Source of the DNA: Methylovulum sp.
Lineage (GTDB): Bacteria > Pseudomonadota > Gammaproteobacteria > Methylococcales > Methylomonadaceae
Assembly (NCBI GenBank): GCA_028712695.1
Contig: JAQTQZ010000007.1
Span: 62,001 to 126,000 of the forward strand
DNA: 64,000 nt
Reading direction: 5' to 3'
Below are positions 54,296-64,000 of this stretch, in pieces. Position 1 is the stretch's first letter. Every line of letters starts with the position of its first letter. Below the pieces are notes generated by a model. The model saw only the letters and a list, made by a program, of their open reading frames with translations, did no database searches and was not told the origin of the DNA. A program made the position numbers and the translations under genes.

Positions 54296-55090
54296 CTACT
54301 CTGTCGCTTTTTTTGTGTGCCCATCTGGTTTATTTTCTGGATTTGCGATACTTTTCCAATCGATTTCCGCGCTGTCGGGTTTCCATGAGACTGCAAAACC
54401 GTTGGGATAACGTAAATCGGCGATTGCCATTGCATCCACCTGTTCTTGGCTTAATAGCGTCAGGGATTTTAAAAACCGTTGTAATTTTTTTAATTGCCCA
54501 TCGCGGCCGAGTAGTATTTCCAAACCTGTTGTCAATTTTATTTTCCATGCCCAACGGTCATTAACACTAAATTCTGCTAGCCCCATCGCCTGATCCGCCA
54601 GCGCCGTTTTAATGCCTTTCATAATTTCCAAAACTTTCATCTGCTGCTGGTCTGGCCCCATCAGGACAATCATGTCCCGCTGCGGGTCTATGTTGCTAGG
54701 CGTAAAAATAACGCCTTGTTCCGTTATCAGGCTTTCTTCTCCCCAGCGTGCATACGCTTTTTTTTCCCGCACTTTTATCTCAATGGCATCAGGCCATACC
54801 CGCTTGACCGCCACCGTCCCCACCCACGGCAGATTGGCAACAGCCTGTTGTATTGCCTGCATGTCCGCTTCAAGAATTCCGGTTGTCACCAAAGGCAACA
54901 AGGCGTCCTGAACTTCCTCCTGGCCCAAGTATTTAAAAACACCTTCAACCCTTACATACTTAACCGGTAGCGATGCAATTTTAACGGTCGACAAGCTGGC
55001 TTCTATGCTCTTATGTCCAAACAACCAAACTACGCCAGCTAAAAGCAACAACGCCAGCAGCAGGTTTTTAGCGCTTGCCTTGCTATCCAT
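54296..55090 (-). CDS. ftsQ: cell division protein FtsQ
   Basis: Bitopic protein of the divisome core with FtsL and FtsB. 264 residues, one membrane segment at about residues 10-25 (LLLALLLLAGVVWLFG), then POTRA (LPVKYVRVEGVFKYLGQEEV) and the FtsQ domain (LPWVGTVAVKRVWPDAIEIK, EKKAYARWGEESLI). The ATG shares its A with the ddl stop (TAATG). It ends just before ftsA. Confidence 0.94.
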   Translation of the reverse strand: MDSKASAKNLLLALLLLAGVVWLFGHKSIEASLSTVKIASLPVKYVRVEGVFKYLGQEEVQDALLPLVTTGILEADMQAIQQAVANLPWVGTVAVKRVWPDAIEIKVREKKAYARWGEESLITEQGVIFTPSNIDPQRDMIVLMGPDQQQMKVLEIMKGIKTALADQAMGLAEFSVNDRWAWKIKLTTGLEILLGRDGQLKKLQRFLKSLTLLSQEQVDAMAIADLRYPNGFAVSWKPDSAEIDWKSIANPENKPDGHTKKATE

Positions 55091-56010
55091 TAAGTGAGGC
55101 TGGTTGCCAATATCCGCCAGACCAATTCCTCAAACCCAATACCCGCCTGCCTAGCCGCCATCGGCACCAAGCTATGGTCGGTCATGCCAGGCACCGTGTT
55201 CACCTCAATCAACTGGTACTGCCCCGCGTCATCAATAAACACATCAACCCGCGCCCAACCCTTAATGCCAATGACTTCACAGGCATTAACCGCCAGCTCC
55301 CTTAATTGCCGCTCCTGCGTCGTATCCAAACCACAAGGGCAGTGGTACTGCGTGGTCGTTGCATTGTATTTGGCTTCATAATCATAAAAGCTACGCGGTG
55401 TTTCCAAGCGGATAACCGGCAAAGCCTCCCCGTCTAAGACTCCGACCGTATATTCTTTACCGGTCACCCAGCTTTCGGCATAAACGTCGCAATTAAATTC
55501 TGCCGCCACAGTTAAGGCGTTGAGCAATTCTTCGCGGTTGTGGGCTTTGCTCATGCCAATGCTGGAGCCTTCCTGGGCAGGTTTGACGATGACAGGAAAA
55601 CCCAGTTTTTCAATACAACCATCAAGATCATCAGCCGTTTTCAATAGCGCCCATTTTGGGGTAACCAATCCATAACCTTGCCAGCACAACTTAGTACGTA
55701 ATTTGTCCATTGCCAAGGCCGAGGCCATAACACCGCTACCCGTGTAGGGTATGCCCAGCACTTGCAACACCGCCTGCAACACGCCATCTTCACCGCCGCG
55801 ACCGTGAATAATGTTAAATACCCTATCCACTTTTATGCCTGCCAAAGCATCAATCGGACTGCCAGTGACATCAATGGCGACAACGTCCACGCCACGGTTT
55901 TTTAATGCGTCATAAACGGCTGCGCCGCTTCTTAGTGACACGGCACGTTCCGCAGCGCTGCCGCCCATCATTACCGCAACATGGCCAAATTGTTGGGGAT
56001 CATTAACCAC
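55090..56010 (-). CDS. ddl: D-alanine-D-alanine ligase
   Basis: ATP-grasp enzyme making D-Ala-D-Ala for peptidoglycan. 306 residues. GHVAVMMGGSAAERAVSL, ALHGRGGEDG-like IIHGRGGEDGVLQAVL, GSSIGMSKAHN, KGWARVDVFID and LIEVNTVPGMTDHSLVPMA are diagnostic. Overlaps murB by 8 bases and ftsQ by one. Confidence 0.97.
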   Translation of the reverse strand: MVNDPQQFGHVAVMMGGSAAERAVSLRSGAAVYDALKNRGVDVVAIDVTGSPIDALAGIKVDRVFNIIHGRGGEDGVLQAVLQVLGIPYTGSGVMASALAMDKLRTKLCWQGYGLVTPKWALLKTADDLDGCIEKLGFPVIVKPAQEGSSIGMSKAHNREELLNALTVAAEFNCDVYAESWVTGKEYTVGVLDGEALPVIRLETPRSFYDYEAKYNATTTQYHCPCGLDTTQERQLRELAVNACEVIGIKGWARVDVFIDDAGQYQLIEVNTVPGMTDHSLVPMAARQAGIGFEELVWRILATSLT

Positions 56011-56887
56011 AAGCCACCTCTGCCTCGCCTATCATGCACACCTCTGTCTGTAACACAACACCGTGTTTTTCCTCAACTTTAATTTGAACCATTTTAATGA
56101 GCGCTTCAATTTCCGCAGCCGTTGCATTGCCGGTGTTAACAATAAAATTAGCATGTTTTTCTGACACGCAAGCCCCACCCAACGCATAACCTTTTAAACC
56201 TGTCTGTTCTATTAACCGTGCCGCATGGTCGCCTTCAGGATTTTTAAATACCGAACCGCAACTCGGCTGGTTGGTCGGTTGTGTTTTAGCCCGTTTTTCC
56301 AACAATTCCTTAATTTTTTGTTGGCTAATGGCAGTATCGCCTTCCTCCAGCATTAAATTGGCAGATAGGAACCATTCCCCCCCGCAACCTTTTACCGACC
56401 GGTAAGCAACCATAAAGTCATCAGGTTTACGCCGTATCACCTCGCCTGCCGCATTGAGCATATCGACATTTTTGACAATATCCCATGTTTCGCCGCCAAA
56501 TGCGCCCGCATTCATTTTCAACGCGCCACCCATCGTGCCGGGAATGCCTGCCAAAAACTCTGCGCCAACCAAACCCTGCTCACCGCAAAACCGCGCGACA
56601 TGGGCGCAGGGCACACCAGCCTCAACATAAACCGAACCGTCGTCGGCCAAGCCCATGGCCTTTAACCGTCCCTTGGTGTTAATCACGGTACCGCGTATGC
56701 CGCCATCCCTGACTAACAAATTACTGCCCAAACCCATCCAGAATACCGGCCCATCCATAGGCAATTGTTTGACAAACTCAACCAAATCAGCGCGGTCATG
56801 CGGGATATACAACCGTTCAGCTGGGCCTCCTACGCGCCAGCTTGTGTATTTCGCCAGCTTTTCATTGGCTAGCAGACGACCTTTCAT
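56003..56887 (-). CDS. murB: UDP-N-acetylenolpyruvoylglucosamine reductase MurB
   Basis: NADPH/FAD enzyme reducing UDP-GlcNAc-enolpyruvate to UDP-MurNAc. 294 residues, short type II form. [71 protein letters not shown] and [10 protein letters not shown] are typical, with the catalytic Ser in the CGSVFKNP loop. It overlaps murC by 4 bases (ATGA). Confidence 0.96.
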   Translation of the reverse strand: MKGRLLANEKLAKYTSWRVGGPAERLYIPHDRADLVEFVKQLPMDGPVFWMGLGSNLLVRDGGIRGTVINTKGRLKAMGLADDGSVYVEAGVPCAHVARFCGEQGLVGAEFLAGIPGTMGGALKMNAGAFGGETWDIVKNVDMLNAAGEVIRRKPDDFMVAYRSVKGCGGEWFLSANLMLEEGDTAISQQKIKELLEKRAKTQPTNQPSCGSVFKNPEGDHAARLIEQTGLKGYALGGACVSEKHANFIVNTGNATAAEIEALIKMVQIKVEEKHGVVLQTEVCMIGEAEVACG

Positions 56888-58347
56888 GCCGCTTGCCCAC
56901 CCAACGCGTCAATCAATAGCTGCGGAAGCTGCGCGGCAATCTGGCCGACATTACCCGCCCCCATTGTTAAAATGACATCATTGGGGTTAATGATGCCCGC
57001 CAATATCATCGGCAATTCTTCAAAGACATCGACAAAGACGGGGTCAACCTGACCGCGCACACGAATGGCACGGCTTAACGCGCGGCCATCGGCACCCGGT
57101 ATCACCGTCTCGCCTGCCGGATAAACATCCAGCAAAATCAGCACATCGACACTCGAAAGAACATGGACAAAATCTTCGAATAAATCACGGGTCCGGGTAT
57201 AACGGTGCGGCTGAAAAATGACCACTGACCGATGTTGCGGCCACGCCTGACGCAAGGCTTCAAGCGTGGCGGCAATTTCCCGTGGATGATGGCCATAATC
57301 ATCAACCAACGGCAACTCACCTAGGCCTGGCAAGGTGATAGTTGTGTGCTGAAAACGGCGGCCGACCCCTTTAAAAGACCCCAAACTTTTGATAATCGCA
57401 GCATCATCCACTTCCAATTTGCTGGCGATACAAATTGCCGCCAGCGCGTTGAGCATGTTGTGCCAGCCTGGCATGTTCAAGGTGACATCCAGTTTTTGGC
57501 CGTTGCCCCGCCGCACAACGCTGAATGACGTGTGCATGCCGTCTTGATTGATGTTGACCGCGCGGACATCGGCGTTTTCATCGACGCCATAAGTTATGAC
57601 GGGTTTGGAGATCTGCGGCAGAATTTCGCGAACACCCTCATCATCAAGGCATAATACCGCCAAGCCATAAAAAGGCAGATGATGCAAAAATTCGATAAAC
57701 GTGTCTTTTAAGCGTTGATAACTGTTCTGGTAAGTCTCCATGTGGTCTTGATCGATATTAGTGACCACCGCTATCATCGGCTGCAAATACAAAAATGACG
57801 CATCACTTTCATCCGCTTCGGCCACCAAATAATGCCCTAGACCCAATTTGGCATTGCTGCCGGCACTATTTAACCGGCCGCCAATCACAAACGTCGGATC
57901 TAGCCCCCCTTCAGCCAAGATGCTGGCCGTTAAGCTTGTCGTCGTGGTTTTGCCATGCGTGCCCGCAACCGCTATACCGAAGCGAAAGCGCATCAGTTCA
58001 GCAAGCATTTCTGCGCGTGGGATAACTGGAATCCGGTTTGAGTACGCTTCATCAATTTCTTCATTGCTGCGGTCTATCGCGCTTGATGCGACAACCACGT
58101 CAGCCTGGGCGACATTTCCACGTTTGTGGCCGATATGGATGGTTATGCCCAGTCCGGCGAGCCGTTGCGTGACCGGGCTCTCTTTTATGTCGGAACCGGA
58201 TACCTGATAGCCCAGATTGCATAGCACTTCGGCAATCCCGCTCATCCCTGTCCCACCGATACCGACAAAATGAATCCGGTCGATATTGCCGACAATCCGT
58301 TGCGACATCACTATCTGGGTCAGCATTTGCGTGTTAGGAAAGTTCAT
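56884..58347 (-). CDS. murC: UDP-N-acetylmuramate-L-alanine ligase MurC
   Basis: Adds L-Ala to UDP-MurNAc, the first peptide-stem step. 487 residues from ATG 58347 ([10 protein letters not shown]), which gives an ATGA overlap with the murG stop; an ATG seven codons earlier would overlap murG by 25 bases. [19 protein letters not shown], the P-loop [17 protein letters not shown] and [18 protein letters not shown] are diagnostic. Confidence 0.96.
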   Translation of the reverse strand: MNFPNTQMLTQIVMSQRIVGNIDRIHFVGIGGTGMSGIAEVLCNLGYQVSGSDIKESPVTQRLAGLGITIHIGHKRGNVAQADVVVASSAIDRSNEEIDEAYSNRIPVIPRAEMLAELMRFRFGIAVAGTHGKTTTTSLTASILAEGGLDPTFVIGGRLNSAGSNAKLGLGHYLVAEADESDASFLYLQPMIAVVTNIDQDHMETYQNSYQRLKDTFIEFLHHLPFYGLAVLCLDDEGVREILPQISKPVITYGVDENADVRAVNINQDGMHTSFSVVRRGNGQKLDVTLNMPGWHNMLNALAAICIASKLEVDDAAIIKSLGSFKGVGRRFQHTTITLPGLGELPLVDDYGHHPREIAATLEALRQAWPQHRSVVIFQPHRYTRTRDLFEDFVHVLSSVDVLILLDVYPAGETVIPGADGRALSRAIRVRGQVDPVFVDVFEELPMILAGIINPNDVILTMGAGNVGQIAAQLPQLLIDALGGQAA

Positions 58348-59396
58348 AATCCGGCCTCTGCTTTGCAATAGTTAGCTACTGCTTCAGTTGCATCCAGACG
58401 TGCGCAACGTTTTGCGGCTCGTCCCATAACATCCAACCGGCGGCTAACCTGATTGATTTTTTCTGCCAGTGTTTCGGCATTAAGATTTTTTTGCAAGAGT
58501 AGTTCACCTGCTTCAGCATCAGTTAAATAACGGGCATTGGCGGTTTGATGGTCATCAATCGCCCCTGGTAATGGAATAAAAATCGCGGGTTTGCCAAGCG
58601 CCGCCACTTCGCTAATCGTCATCGCGCCCGCCCGACAGATCACCATATCCGCCCATTGGTAAGCGGCAACCATGTCGTCAATAAACGCATTCACCTCAGC
58701 CTTGATACCCAGTGTTTTATAATGTTCTGTAACCTGCTCGAGCATTGCTGCGCCGGTTTGGTGCCTGATTTCGACAGCCGTCAATCGGGCGGCTGCTAAC
58801 GGTACGGTTTGATTCAATATCTGTGCGCCTTGGCTGCCGCCCACAACCAAAATCCTTATTACCTGGTTTGGCAATCGGGTGTTATCCGGCACCTTTAAAA
58901 ATGCTTTTCTTAATGGGTTACCTGTGCAATTGGCGTTAACTTTTTTATCAAAGCTGTCTGGAAATGCTTCCAACACCCGGTTGGCAATACGGGCCAATAA
59001 TCGGTTGGTCGTGCCAGGCACACGGTTTTGCTCATGGATAACCAACGGGATACCCGCCAGTTTTGCCATCAGCCCGCCGGGCCCTGCAACAAAACCGCCC
59101 ATGCCCAATACGACATCGGGTTTACGCTGGCGCACTATTTTTATCGCCTGCAGGCAAGCCTTGAATAAATTGAACACACCAAAAATTTTAGTCAGCAGGC
59201 CTTTACCCCTCACGCCAGTCACTGACAGCCAGTCCATATCGATACCGTGTTCTGGAATAACCCGGCTTTCCAAACCTTTTTTGGTGCCCAGCCAGCTCAC
59301 TTGCCAGCCTTGCTCACGCAATAGCTGTGCGACCGCCAACGCGGGAAACACATGCCCGCCCGTGCCACCAGCCATAATGATGATGCGCTTAGTCAT
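58344..59396 (-). CDS. murG: UDP-N-acetylglucosamine transferase MurG
   Basis: Transfers GlcNAc to lipid I, making lipid II on the inner face of the membrane. 350 residues. [89 protein letters not shown] and [18 protein letters not shown] are the family blocks. Its start overlaps ftsW by 8 bases. Confidence 0.97.
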   Translation of the reverse strand: MTKRIIIMAGGTGGHVFPALAVAQLLREQGWQVSWLGTKKGLESRVIPEHGIDMDWLSVTGVRGKGLLTKIFGVFNLFKACLQAIKIVRQRKPDVVLGMGGFVAGPGGLMAKLAGIPLVIHEQNRVPGTTNRLLARIANRVLEAFPDSFDKKVNANCTGNPLRKAFLKVPDNTRLPNQVIRILVVGGSQGAQILNQTVPLAAARLTAVEIRHQTGAAMLEQVTEHYKTLGIKAEVNAFIDDMVAAYQWADMVICRAGAMTISEVAALGKPAIFIPLPGAIDDHQTANARYLTDAEAGELLLQKNLNAETLAEKINQVSRRLDVMGRAAKRCARLDATEAVANYCKAEAGL

Positions 59397-60573
59397 TCTT
59401 AGCCTTTGCCCTTACCCGTGGTATTGGAATGTCACTGGCATTTTTTTCGGTAATTTCACTGTGGACGCGAAATAGCAAGCCAACTGCACAGCACATGACG
59501 ATCACACTCCCCCCGCCATAACTCATGAGCGGCAAGGTCAATCCTTTAGTCGGTAAAATGCCCATATTGACGCCCATATTGACAAAAGCCTGAAAACCGA
59601 ACCAGATACCAAGTCCATACGCAAGATAAGCGGCAAAACGTTCACCCGATTCTTCGGCAATTTTAGCGATGGCGAAACTGCGCCATATCAGCACCGAAAA
59701 TAGGCCGATAATCACTAGCACACCAACCAACCCCAATTCTTCGGCAATCACTGAAAACAGAAAATCAGTATGTGCTTCAGGCAAATAGAATAATTTCTGG
59801 ATACCATTGCCTAAACCCACACCCAACACCTCGCCGCGCCCAAAAGCAATCAGCGCTTGCACTAATTGAAAACCGGTGTCTAAGGCATCCGCCCACGGAT
59901 TAATAAAGCTGGTCACGCGCTTCATGCGGTAAGGCTCATAAATCACCAGCAAAGCCGCTGCTGCGGCCACTATCAGTAACAACATAATGAATAACGATAA
60001 TCTGGCACCTGCCAAAAACATCATGCCCATGGCGATAATTAAAATCACCACGGTGGAGCCAAAATCAGGCTCCAATAACAATAAAAATCCAGCTACGCCA
60101 AACAAAACCAACGGCTTAAACATCCCCACCAAAGATTCGCGTAAACCTTGCTGATGGCGGTCGATATACCCCGCCATATAAACCACGGCGGCAAACTTGA
60201 CTAACTCCGACACCTGAATATTGAGAACGCCTAGCCGCAACCAGCGGGTACTGCCATTAACCGCGTGACCTACACCCGGTATCATCACGACAACAAGCAG
60301 CAACAGGCCGGCAATAAATAACCACGGCCCTATCCGTTCCCAACTACGCACTGGGATGTTAGTGATACATTTACCTAAAACAATGCCGACCGTGATGTGC
60401 GCCAACTGTTTGACCGGATAATTCCAAAGGTTATCAGCCACCTTTCCATCCAGATGCAAAGATGATGAAGTCACCATGACATAACCTATCAGCAACAGGC
60501 CAAGACAACTGCTGACTAATAAGTTGTCGTAATGGAACCTGCCAATGCGGGATGCTTTCGCTTTTCGGTTCAT
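59389..60573 (-). CDS. ftsW: peptidoglycan polymerase FtsW
   Basis: SEDS-family glycosyltransferase of the divisome. 394 residues, about ten membrane segments. GVGHAVNGSTRWLRLGVLNI, EPDFGSTVVILIIAMGMMFL, NPWADALDTGFQLVQALIAF, LPEAHTDFLFSVIAEELGLV and PLMSYGGGSVIVMCCAVGLL are diagnostic, including the catalytic Asp in the AHTDF loop region. The start overlaps the murD stop by 4 bases. Confidence 0.96.
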   Translation of the reverse strand: MNRKAKASRIGRFHYDNLLVSSCLGLLLIGYVMVTSSSLHLDGKVADNLWNYPVKQLAHITVGIVLGKCITNIPVRSWERIGPWLFIAGLLLLVVVMIPGVGHAVNGSTRWLRLGVLNIQVSELVKFAAVVYMAGYIDRHQQGLRESLVGMFKPLVLFGVAGFLLLLEPDFGSTVVILIIAMGMMFLAGARLSLFIMLLLIVAAAAALLVIYEPYRMKRVTSFINPWADALDTGFQLVQALIAFGRGEVLGVGLGNGIQKLFYLPEAHTDFLFSVIAEELGLVGVLVIIGLFSVLIWRSFAIAKIAEESGERFAAYLAYGLGIWFGFQAFVNMGVNMGILPTKGLTLPLMSYGGGSVIVMCCAVGLLFRVHSEITEKNASDIPIPRVRAKAKND

Positions 60574-61943
60574 GTTGCCAACGCCAATACAGCTTTGGTA
60601 AATTTATTGCCCCTATCCTGATAATTTTTATATTGGTCAAGACTGGCGCAGGCTGGCGACAACAAGACGCTGTCGCCATTACTGGCCAGGCTAGCAGCAA
60701 TCTTAACGGCTTGTTTCATATTTTCAGCCGCATAAACCGGCACGGAGGAATCCTTTAAAGCCTGCTCTATCAGCGGTGCATCCTTACCCATCAACACGAC
60801 CCCTTTTGCTTTTTCCTTGATAACAGGCGCCAATTCATTCATATCCGCGCCTTTGGCATCACCACCGGCAATAAGGACAACCTTACGTGCATAGCCTTCC
60901 AGCGCGGCGATGCAGGCGCCGATGTTGGTCGCTTTAGAATCATTGACCCAAGTGACGCCACGGATTTTGGCAACCCGCTGCATCCTATGTTCCAATCCCT
61001 TGAAATTCCGCAACGCTTCACACATGGCGACCACATCCAGCCCCATAGCAACGCCTAAAGCCAATGCCGCCAACGCATTGGCGGCATTATGGCGCCCTTC
61101 CAACGGCACTGCGTCCACTGGCATTAACGGCTGGTCTTGATACATCAGATATTCGCCGGACGCTTGTGGGGCAAGATAGAAATCAGCTGGCTTTTTAACC
61201 GAAAAGGTCAGTGTTTTCCGGTCTTGATCTTTCATGGCGCCAACGACAGGATCATCAATATTGATGACCATCGTGCCATCACCCCTAAAAACCTGTTGTT
61301 TTTCCTGGGCATATTCGGCTATATCCGCATGACGGTCTAAGTGGTCTGCACTGACATTCAACACGGTTGCCGCAGCTGCATTTAAAACGGATGTCCGCTC
61401 CAACTGAAAACTTGACAGCTCCAGCACATACAAGTCAGCCGGTTCCGCCAATAAATCCAACGCAGGAACCCCAAGATTGCCCCCAACAGCGACTTGTTTG
61501 CCCGCTGCTTTTGCCATATCACCGACCATCGTCGTTACGGTGCTTTTGCCGTTTGAGCCGGTAATTGCAATAATCGGCGCATTGACGGAACAGGCAAACA
61601 GGTCAATATCACTGACTATTTTCGAACCATTGGCAATGGCTTTCATAATCGGTTTTTCATTGAGCGACAAACCGGGGCTGACAATCAGATGGGTTGCCAC
61701 TTTAAAAGCGGCATCATCAAAACCGCCGGTAAAAACTGGCGTATCAGGCATAAGCTCAAGAAACTCATCGATTAACGGCGGTTTGACACGGCTGTCAATA
61801 ATCGCGAATTTAAAACCCTTGTTCTGCAAATAACGTGCAACTGAAATTCCTGTGCTGCCAAGACCAACCACCAATACCTTGGCATTTTGCGGATCCAGCG
61901 CAAAATGCTTTTTCAATAAATCTAAGACCGCTGCCGTTTCCAT
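60570..61943 (-). CDS. murD: UDP-N-acetylmuramoylalanine-D-glutamate ligase MurD
   Basis: Adds D-Glu to UDP-MurNAc-Ala. 457 residues from ATG 61943 (METAAVLDLL), two bases after the mraY stop; an earlier in-frame ATG would run into mraY. VLVVGLGSTGISVARYLQNK, the P-loop ITGSNGKSTVTTMVGDMAKA, NVSADHLDRH and VNDSKATNIGACIAALEGY are diagnostic. The C-terminus overlaps the ftsW start. Confidence 0.96.
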   Translation of the reverse strand: METAAVLDLLKKHFALDPQNAKVLVVGLGSTGISVARYLQNKGFKFAIIDSRVKPPLIDEFLELMPDTPVFTGGFDDAAFKVATHLIVSPGLSLNEKPIMKAIANGSKIVSDIDLFACSVNAPIIAITGSNGKSTVTTMVGDMAKAAGKQVAVGGNLGVPALDLLAEPADLYVLELSSFQLERTSVLNAAAATVLNVSADHLDRHADIAEYAQEKQQVFRGDGTMVINIDDPVVGAMKDQDRKTLTFSVKKPADFYLAPQASGEYLMYQDQPLMPVDAVPLEGRHNAANALAALALGVAMGLDVVAMCEALRNFKGLEHRMQRVAKIRGVTWVNDSKATNIGACIAALEGYARKVVLIAGGDAKGADMNELAPVIKEKAKGVVLMGKDAPLIEQALKDSSVPVYAAENMKQAVKIAASLASNGDSVLLSPACASLDQYKNYQDRGNKFTKAVLALAT

Positions 61944-61945
61944 TG

Positions 61946-63028
61946 TTATCTCAACTTTAATGTTGCCAAGCCAATCAGCACCAAAATAACGGTGATGATC
62001 CAAAAACGCACGATAACACGTGGCTCCGGCCAGCCTTTTAATTCAAAATGATGATGTATGGGTGCCATGCGGAAAACCCGTTTGCCGGTCATTTTGAACG
62101 ATGCCACTTGAATGATGACCGATAAGGTTTCCATAACGAACACCCCGCCCATAATAACCAGGACAATTTCCTGCCTGACAAGCACGGCCAGCACGCCTAA
62201 TGCCGCGCCTAATGCCAGTGCGCCGACATCCCCCATGAACACCATGGCCGGATAGGTGTTAAACCATAAGAAGCCCAATCCCGCACCGATCAAAGCGGCA
62301 CAAAAAACAATCAGTTCACCGGCATTCGGTAAGAAAGGGATTGCCAGATATTCCGAGAATGTCAAATGTCCGGAAAGATAAGCAAACACACCTAATCCTG
62401 CCGCCACCATCACTGTGGGCATAATCGCCAACCCATCCAACCCATCCGTTAAATTGACCGCATTACTGGTGCCGACGATGACAAAATAGGTCAACACAAT
62501 ATAAGTCCAGCCCATATCGAGCATAACGTCCTTAAAGAAAGGCAGGATAAATTGCGTTTCTGCCGGCAACACCGCCGTGTTATACAAAAAAATAGCGGCT
62601 GTCAGGCCGATAATGGATTGTCCCAAATACTTGGCTTTAGCCGATAAGCCATCACTGTTACGCTTGATCACTTTCCTATAATCATCAATAAAGCCAATAA
62701 TCCCGTAGCCCAAGGTGACCAATAAAATCACCCAAATGTAGCGGTTACCCAGATCTGCCCACAACAACGTGCTGACGGCAACCGCCACCAGAATTAATGC
62801 ACCGCCCATGGTTGGGGTGCCGGCTTTTTCGTAATGCGATTGCGGGCCTAACTCGCGGATGCTTTGGCCAATCTTATTGCCTCTTAATTTTCTGATCATT
62901 ACCGGGCCGATAATGAAAGAGATTATTAACGAGGTTAATGCACCGAGAATGGCACGGAACGTCAGGTAATGAAAAACCCTGAAGCCACTATCGAAACTCA
63001 TTAAATAATCTGTCAAATAAAGTAACAT
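61946..63028 (-). CDS. mraY: phospho-N-acetylmuramoyl-pentapeptide transferase MraY
   Basis: Transfers phospho-MurNAc-pentapeptide to undecaprenyl phosphate, making lipid I. 360 residues, ten membrane segments. [33 protein letters not shown] (Mg2+-binding Asp pair), [15 protein letters not shown] and the [20 protein letters not shown] block are diagnostic. It lies between murF (gap 3) and murD. Confidence 0.97.
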   Translation of the reverse strand: MLLYLTDYLMSFDSGFRVFHYLTFRAILGALTSLIISFIIGPVMIRKLRGNKIGQSIRELGPQSHYEKAGTPTMGGALILVAVAVSTLLWADLGNRYIWVILLVTLGYGIIGFIDDYRKVIKRNSDGLSAKAKYLGQSIIGLTAAIFLYNTAVLPAETQFILPFFKDVMLDMGWTYIVLTYFVIVGTSNAVNLTDGLDGLAIMPTVMVAAGLGVFAYLSGHLTFSEYLAIPFLPNAGELIVFCAALIGAGLGFLWFNTYPAMVFMGDVGALALGAALGVLAVLVRQEIVLVIMGGVFVMETLSVIIQVASFKMTGKRVFRMAPIHHHFELKGWPEPRVIVRFWIITVILVLIGLATLKLR

Positions 63029-63031
63029 TGT

Positions 63032-64000
63032 TTAATTCCTAAAATTCTCAACCAGAGCGGCTACCACATTTTCCATGCGTTGCGATCTTGAACCCTTAAT
63101 CAAGATTGTTTCATCGCCTTTAAGCGCTTCTTTCAGCGTGTTTATCAAATCGTCTTGCGTATCAAAAAAAGTCGCACCGGCGCCAAAAGCCTGCACGGTA
63201 TACTTGGTATCGTTACCGGTCGCCAACAATCTGACCACACCACTGGCGCTAATTAATTCACCCATTTCTTGATGTATTTTTGCGCTATCGTCCCCTAACT
63301 CACCAAAAGCACCCAACACTAACCACGGTTGGCCAGGGCAACCAGCCAACACATCCAAGCCCGCTTTTAATGACATTGCATTGGCGTTATAGCTGTCATT
63401 AATGACAATATTGCCCCGTTGCCCAAGCAAAAGTTGTAAGCGGCCAGTGACCGGTTTGACGCAGGCCAATCCTTGGGCAATTTGTGCTAAATCGATGTTT
63501 AACGCCAAACTCGCGGCGGCAGCCGCCAAGGCATTAAGCACATTATGTCGGCCTGCCAACTTTAGTTCGCAAGCCACTGTGCCTTGTGCCGTAACCATCT
63601 CAAACGTTGTGACAAAAGCTTTATTGCGTATCACAGTTTTAATCCCTTTAGCGGTCACATCGGCTGGACTGCCTAAGCCGAACGACAGCACTTTTCTAGT
63701 GCCTGCAAGCCCTTTCCAGTAGTCAAAATAGGCGTCATCACGGTTAAGCACGGCAACACCTTGTTGATTAAGCGCTTCGATTATTTCGCCTTTTGCCCTA
63801 GCAACACCCTCAAGGCTACCAAACCCTTCGATATGGGCCGCACCGGCATTGTTCAGTATGGCTACGTCAGCCTGCGCACAGCGGCTGGTATAGGCAATCT
63901 CCCTTGGATGATTGGCACCCATTTCAATAACAGCGTACCGGTCTTGTTCGTGCAAGCGCAGCAGTGTTAATGGCACACCGATGTCATTATTCAAATTACC
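63032..64000 (-). CDS. murF: MurF UDP-MurNAc-tripeptide-D-Ala-D-Ala ligase (5' end beyond window)
   Basis: Adds D-Ala-D-Ala to make the UDP-MurNAc-pentapeptide. 322 residues are visible; the frame is still open at the right edge (GNLNNDIGVPLTLLRL), so the N-terminal substrate domain and P-loop lie outside. Central part: YAVIEMGANHPREIAYTSRC, NNAGAAHIEGFGSLEGVARA, GRHNVLNALAAAAASLALNI and NDSYNANAMSLKAGLDVLAG. C-terminal PWLVLGAFGELGDDSAKIH and ILIKGSRSQRMENVVAAL are typical. Upstream dcw genes (murE, ftsI, mraZ) are not in the window. Confidence 0.96.
   Translation of the reverse strand, partial: GNLNNDIGVPLTLLRLHEQDRYAVIEMGANHPREIAYTSRCAQADVAILNNAGAAHIEGFGSLEGVARAKGEIIEALNQQGVAVLNRDDAYFDYWKGLAGTRKVLSFGLGSPADVTAKGIKTVIRNKAFVTTFEMVTAQGTVACELKLAGRHNVLNALAAAAASLALNIDLAQIAQGLACVKPVTGRLQLLLGQRGNIVINDSYNANAMSLKAGLDVLAGCPGQPWLVLGAFGELGDDSAKIHQEMGELISASGVVRLLATGNDTKYTVQAFGAGATFFDTQDDLINTLKEALKGDETILIKGSRSQRMENVVAALVENFRN

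Noticed and set aside
61944-62003. Upstream in-frame start of murD
   Set aside because: It would overlap mraY by 58 bases; METAAVLDLL at 61943 follows the mraY stop by two bases and fits the family.
1-64000. CRISPR array, tRNA/rRNA genes, intact IS element, prophage
   Set aside because: Reading both strands I saw no regular spaced repeats, clover-leaf motifs, transposase or integrase motifs, or terminal inverted repeats. A tRNAscan/ISfinder run would be needed to be certain.

Overview
The window looks like chromosome of a free-living gammaproteobacterium, most likely a methylotroph or methanotroph related to Methylococcales. That placement is an inference. It rests on gene order, a cytochrome bo3 oxidase, a PrrB/PrrA (RegB/RegA) redox pair, an exosortase A-type exopolysaccharide locus, a class I FBP aldolase and a giant NfnAB-like oxidoreductase. 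No methane or methanol oxidation gene lies in the window. I found no tRNA, rRNA, CRISPR array or intact insertion sequence.

Left part (1-10.8 kb, minus strand): a capsule locus read kpsM-kpsT-kpsE-kpsD, then rmlC-rmlB-rmlD-rmlA, a glycosyltransferase and kpsC, which is cut by the left edge. It should make dTDP-L-rhamnose, attach chains to a poly-Kdo linker and export a group 2/3-type capsule. 11.1-13.1 kb: tonB-exbB-exbD. 13.2-20.4 kb: a BamE-like lipoprotein, a COG2509 flavoprotein, the prrB/prrA redox pair, a possible orphan small RNA with its own terminator, msrA, hslO and two lipoprotein genes. 20.5-22.2 kb: ettA, followed by the remnant of a diversity-generating-retroelement-type reverse transcriptase.

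23.0-26.8 kb (plus): a trypsin-like periplasmic protease, an EpsB-type priming glycosyltransferase and an exosortase A-EpsI fusion. 26.8-30.3 kb: aldolase, DUF6494, pterin dehydratase, exonuclease III and an Fe-S uracil-DNA glycosylase. 30.6-34.5 kb: cyoABCD, followed by an orphan FixJ-type regulator. 35-37 kb is sparse, with small unknown genes. 37.6-41.8 kb: one very long sensor with hemerythrin, six PAS, GGDEF and EAL domains. 42-45.4 kb: an RND outer-membrane factor, a glutathione S-transferase divergent from an HxlR regulator with paired palindromic operators between them, and two small genes. 45.5-49.1 kb: the 1229-residue NfnB-NfnA-like flavoprotein.

49.3-64 kb (minus): a deacetylase and a YfaP/TPR protein downstream of a dcw (division and cell wall) cluster read murF-mraY-murD-ftsW-murG-murC-murB-ddl-ftsQ-ftsA-ftsZ, tightly packed with several start/stop overlaps. 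lpxC, often found after ftsZ in gammaproteobacteria, is not there. murF is cut by the right edge.

The least explained items are the reverse-transcriptase remnant with a formylglycine-enzyme-like repeat, the orphan small-RNA candidate, the twin HxlR palindromes, the giant NfnAB-like fusion and the hemerythrin c-di-GMP sensor.
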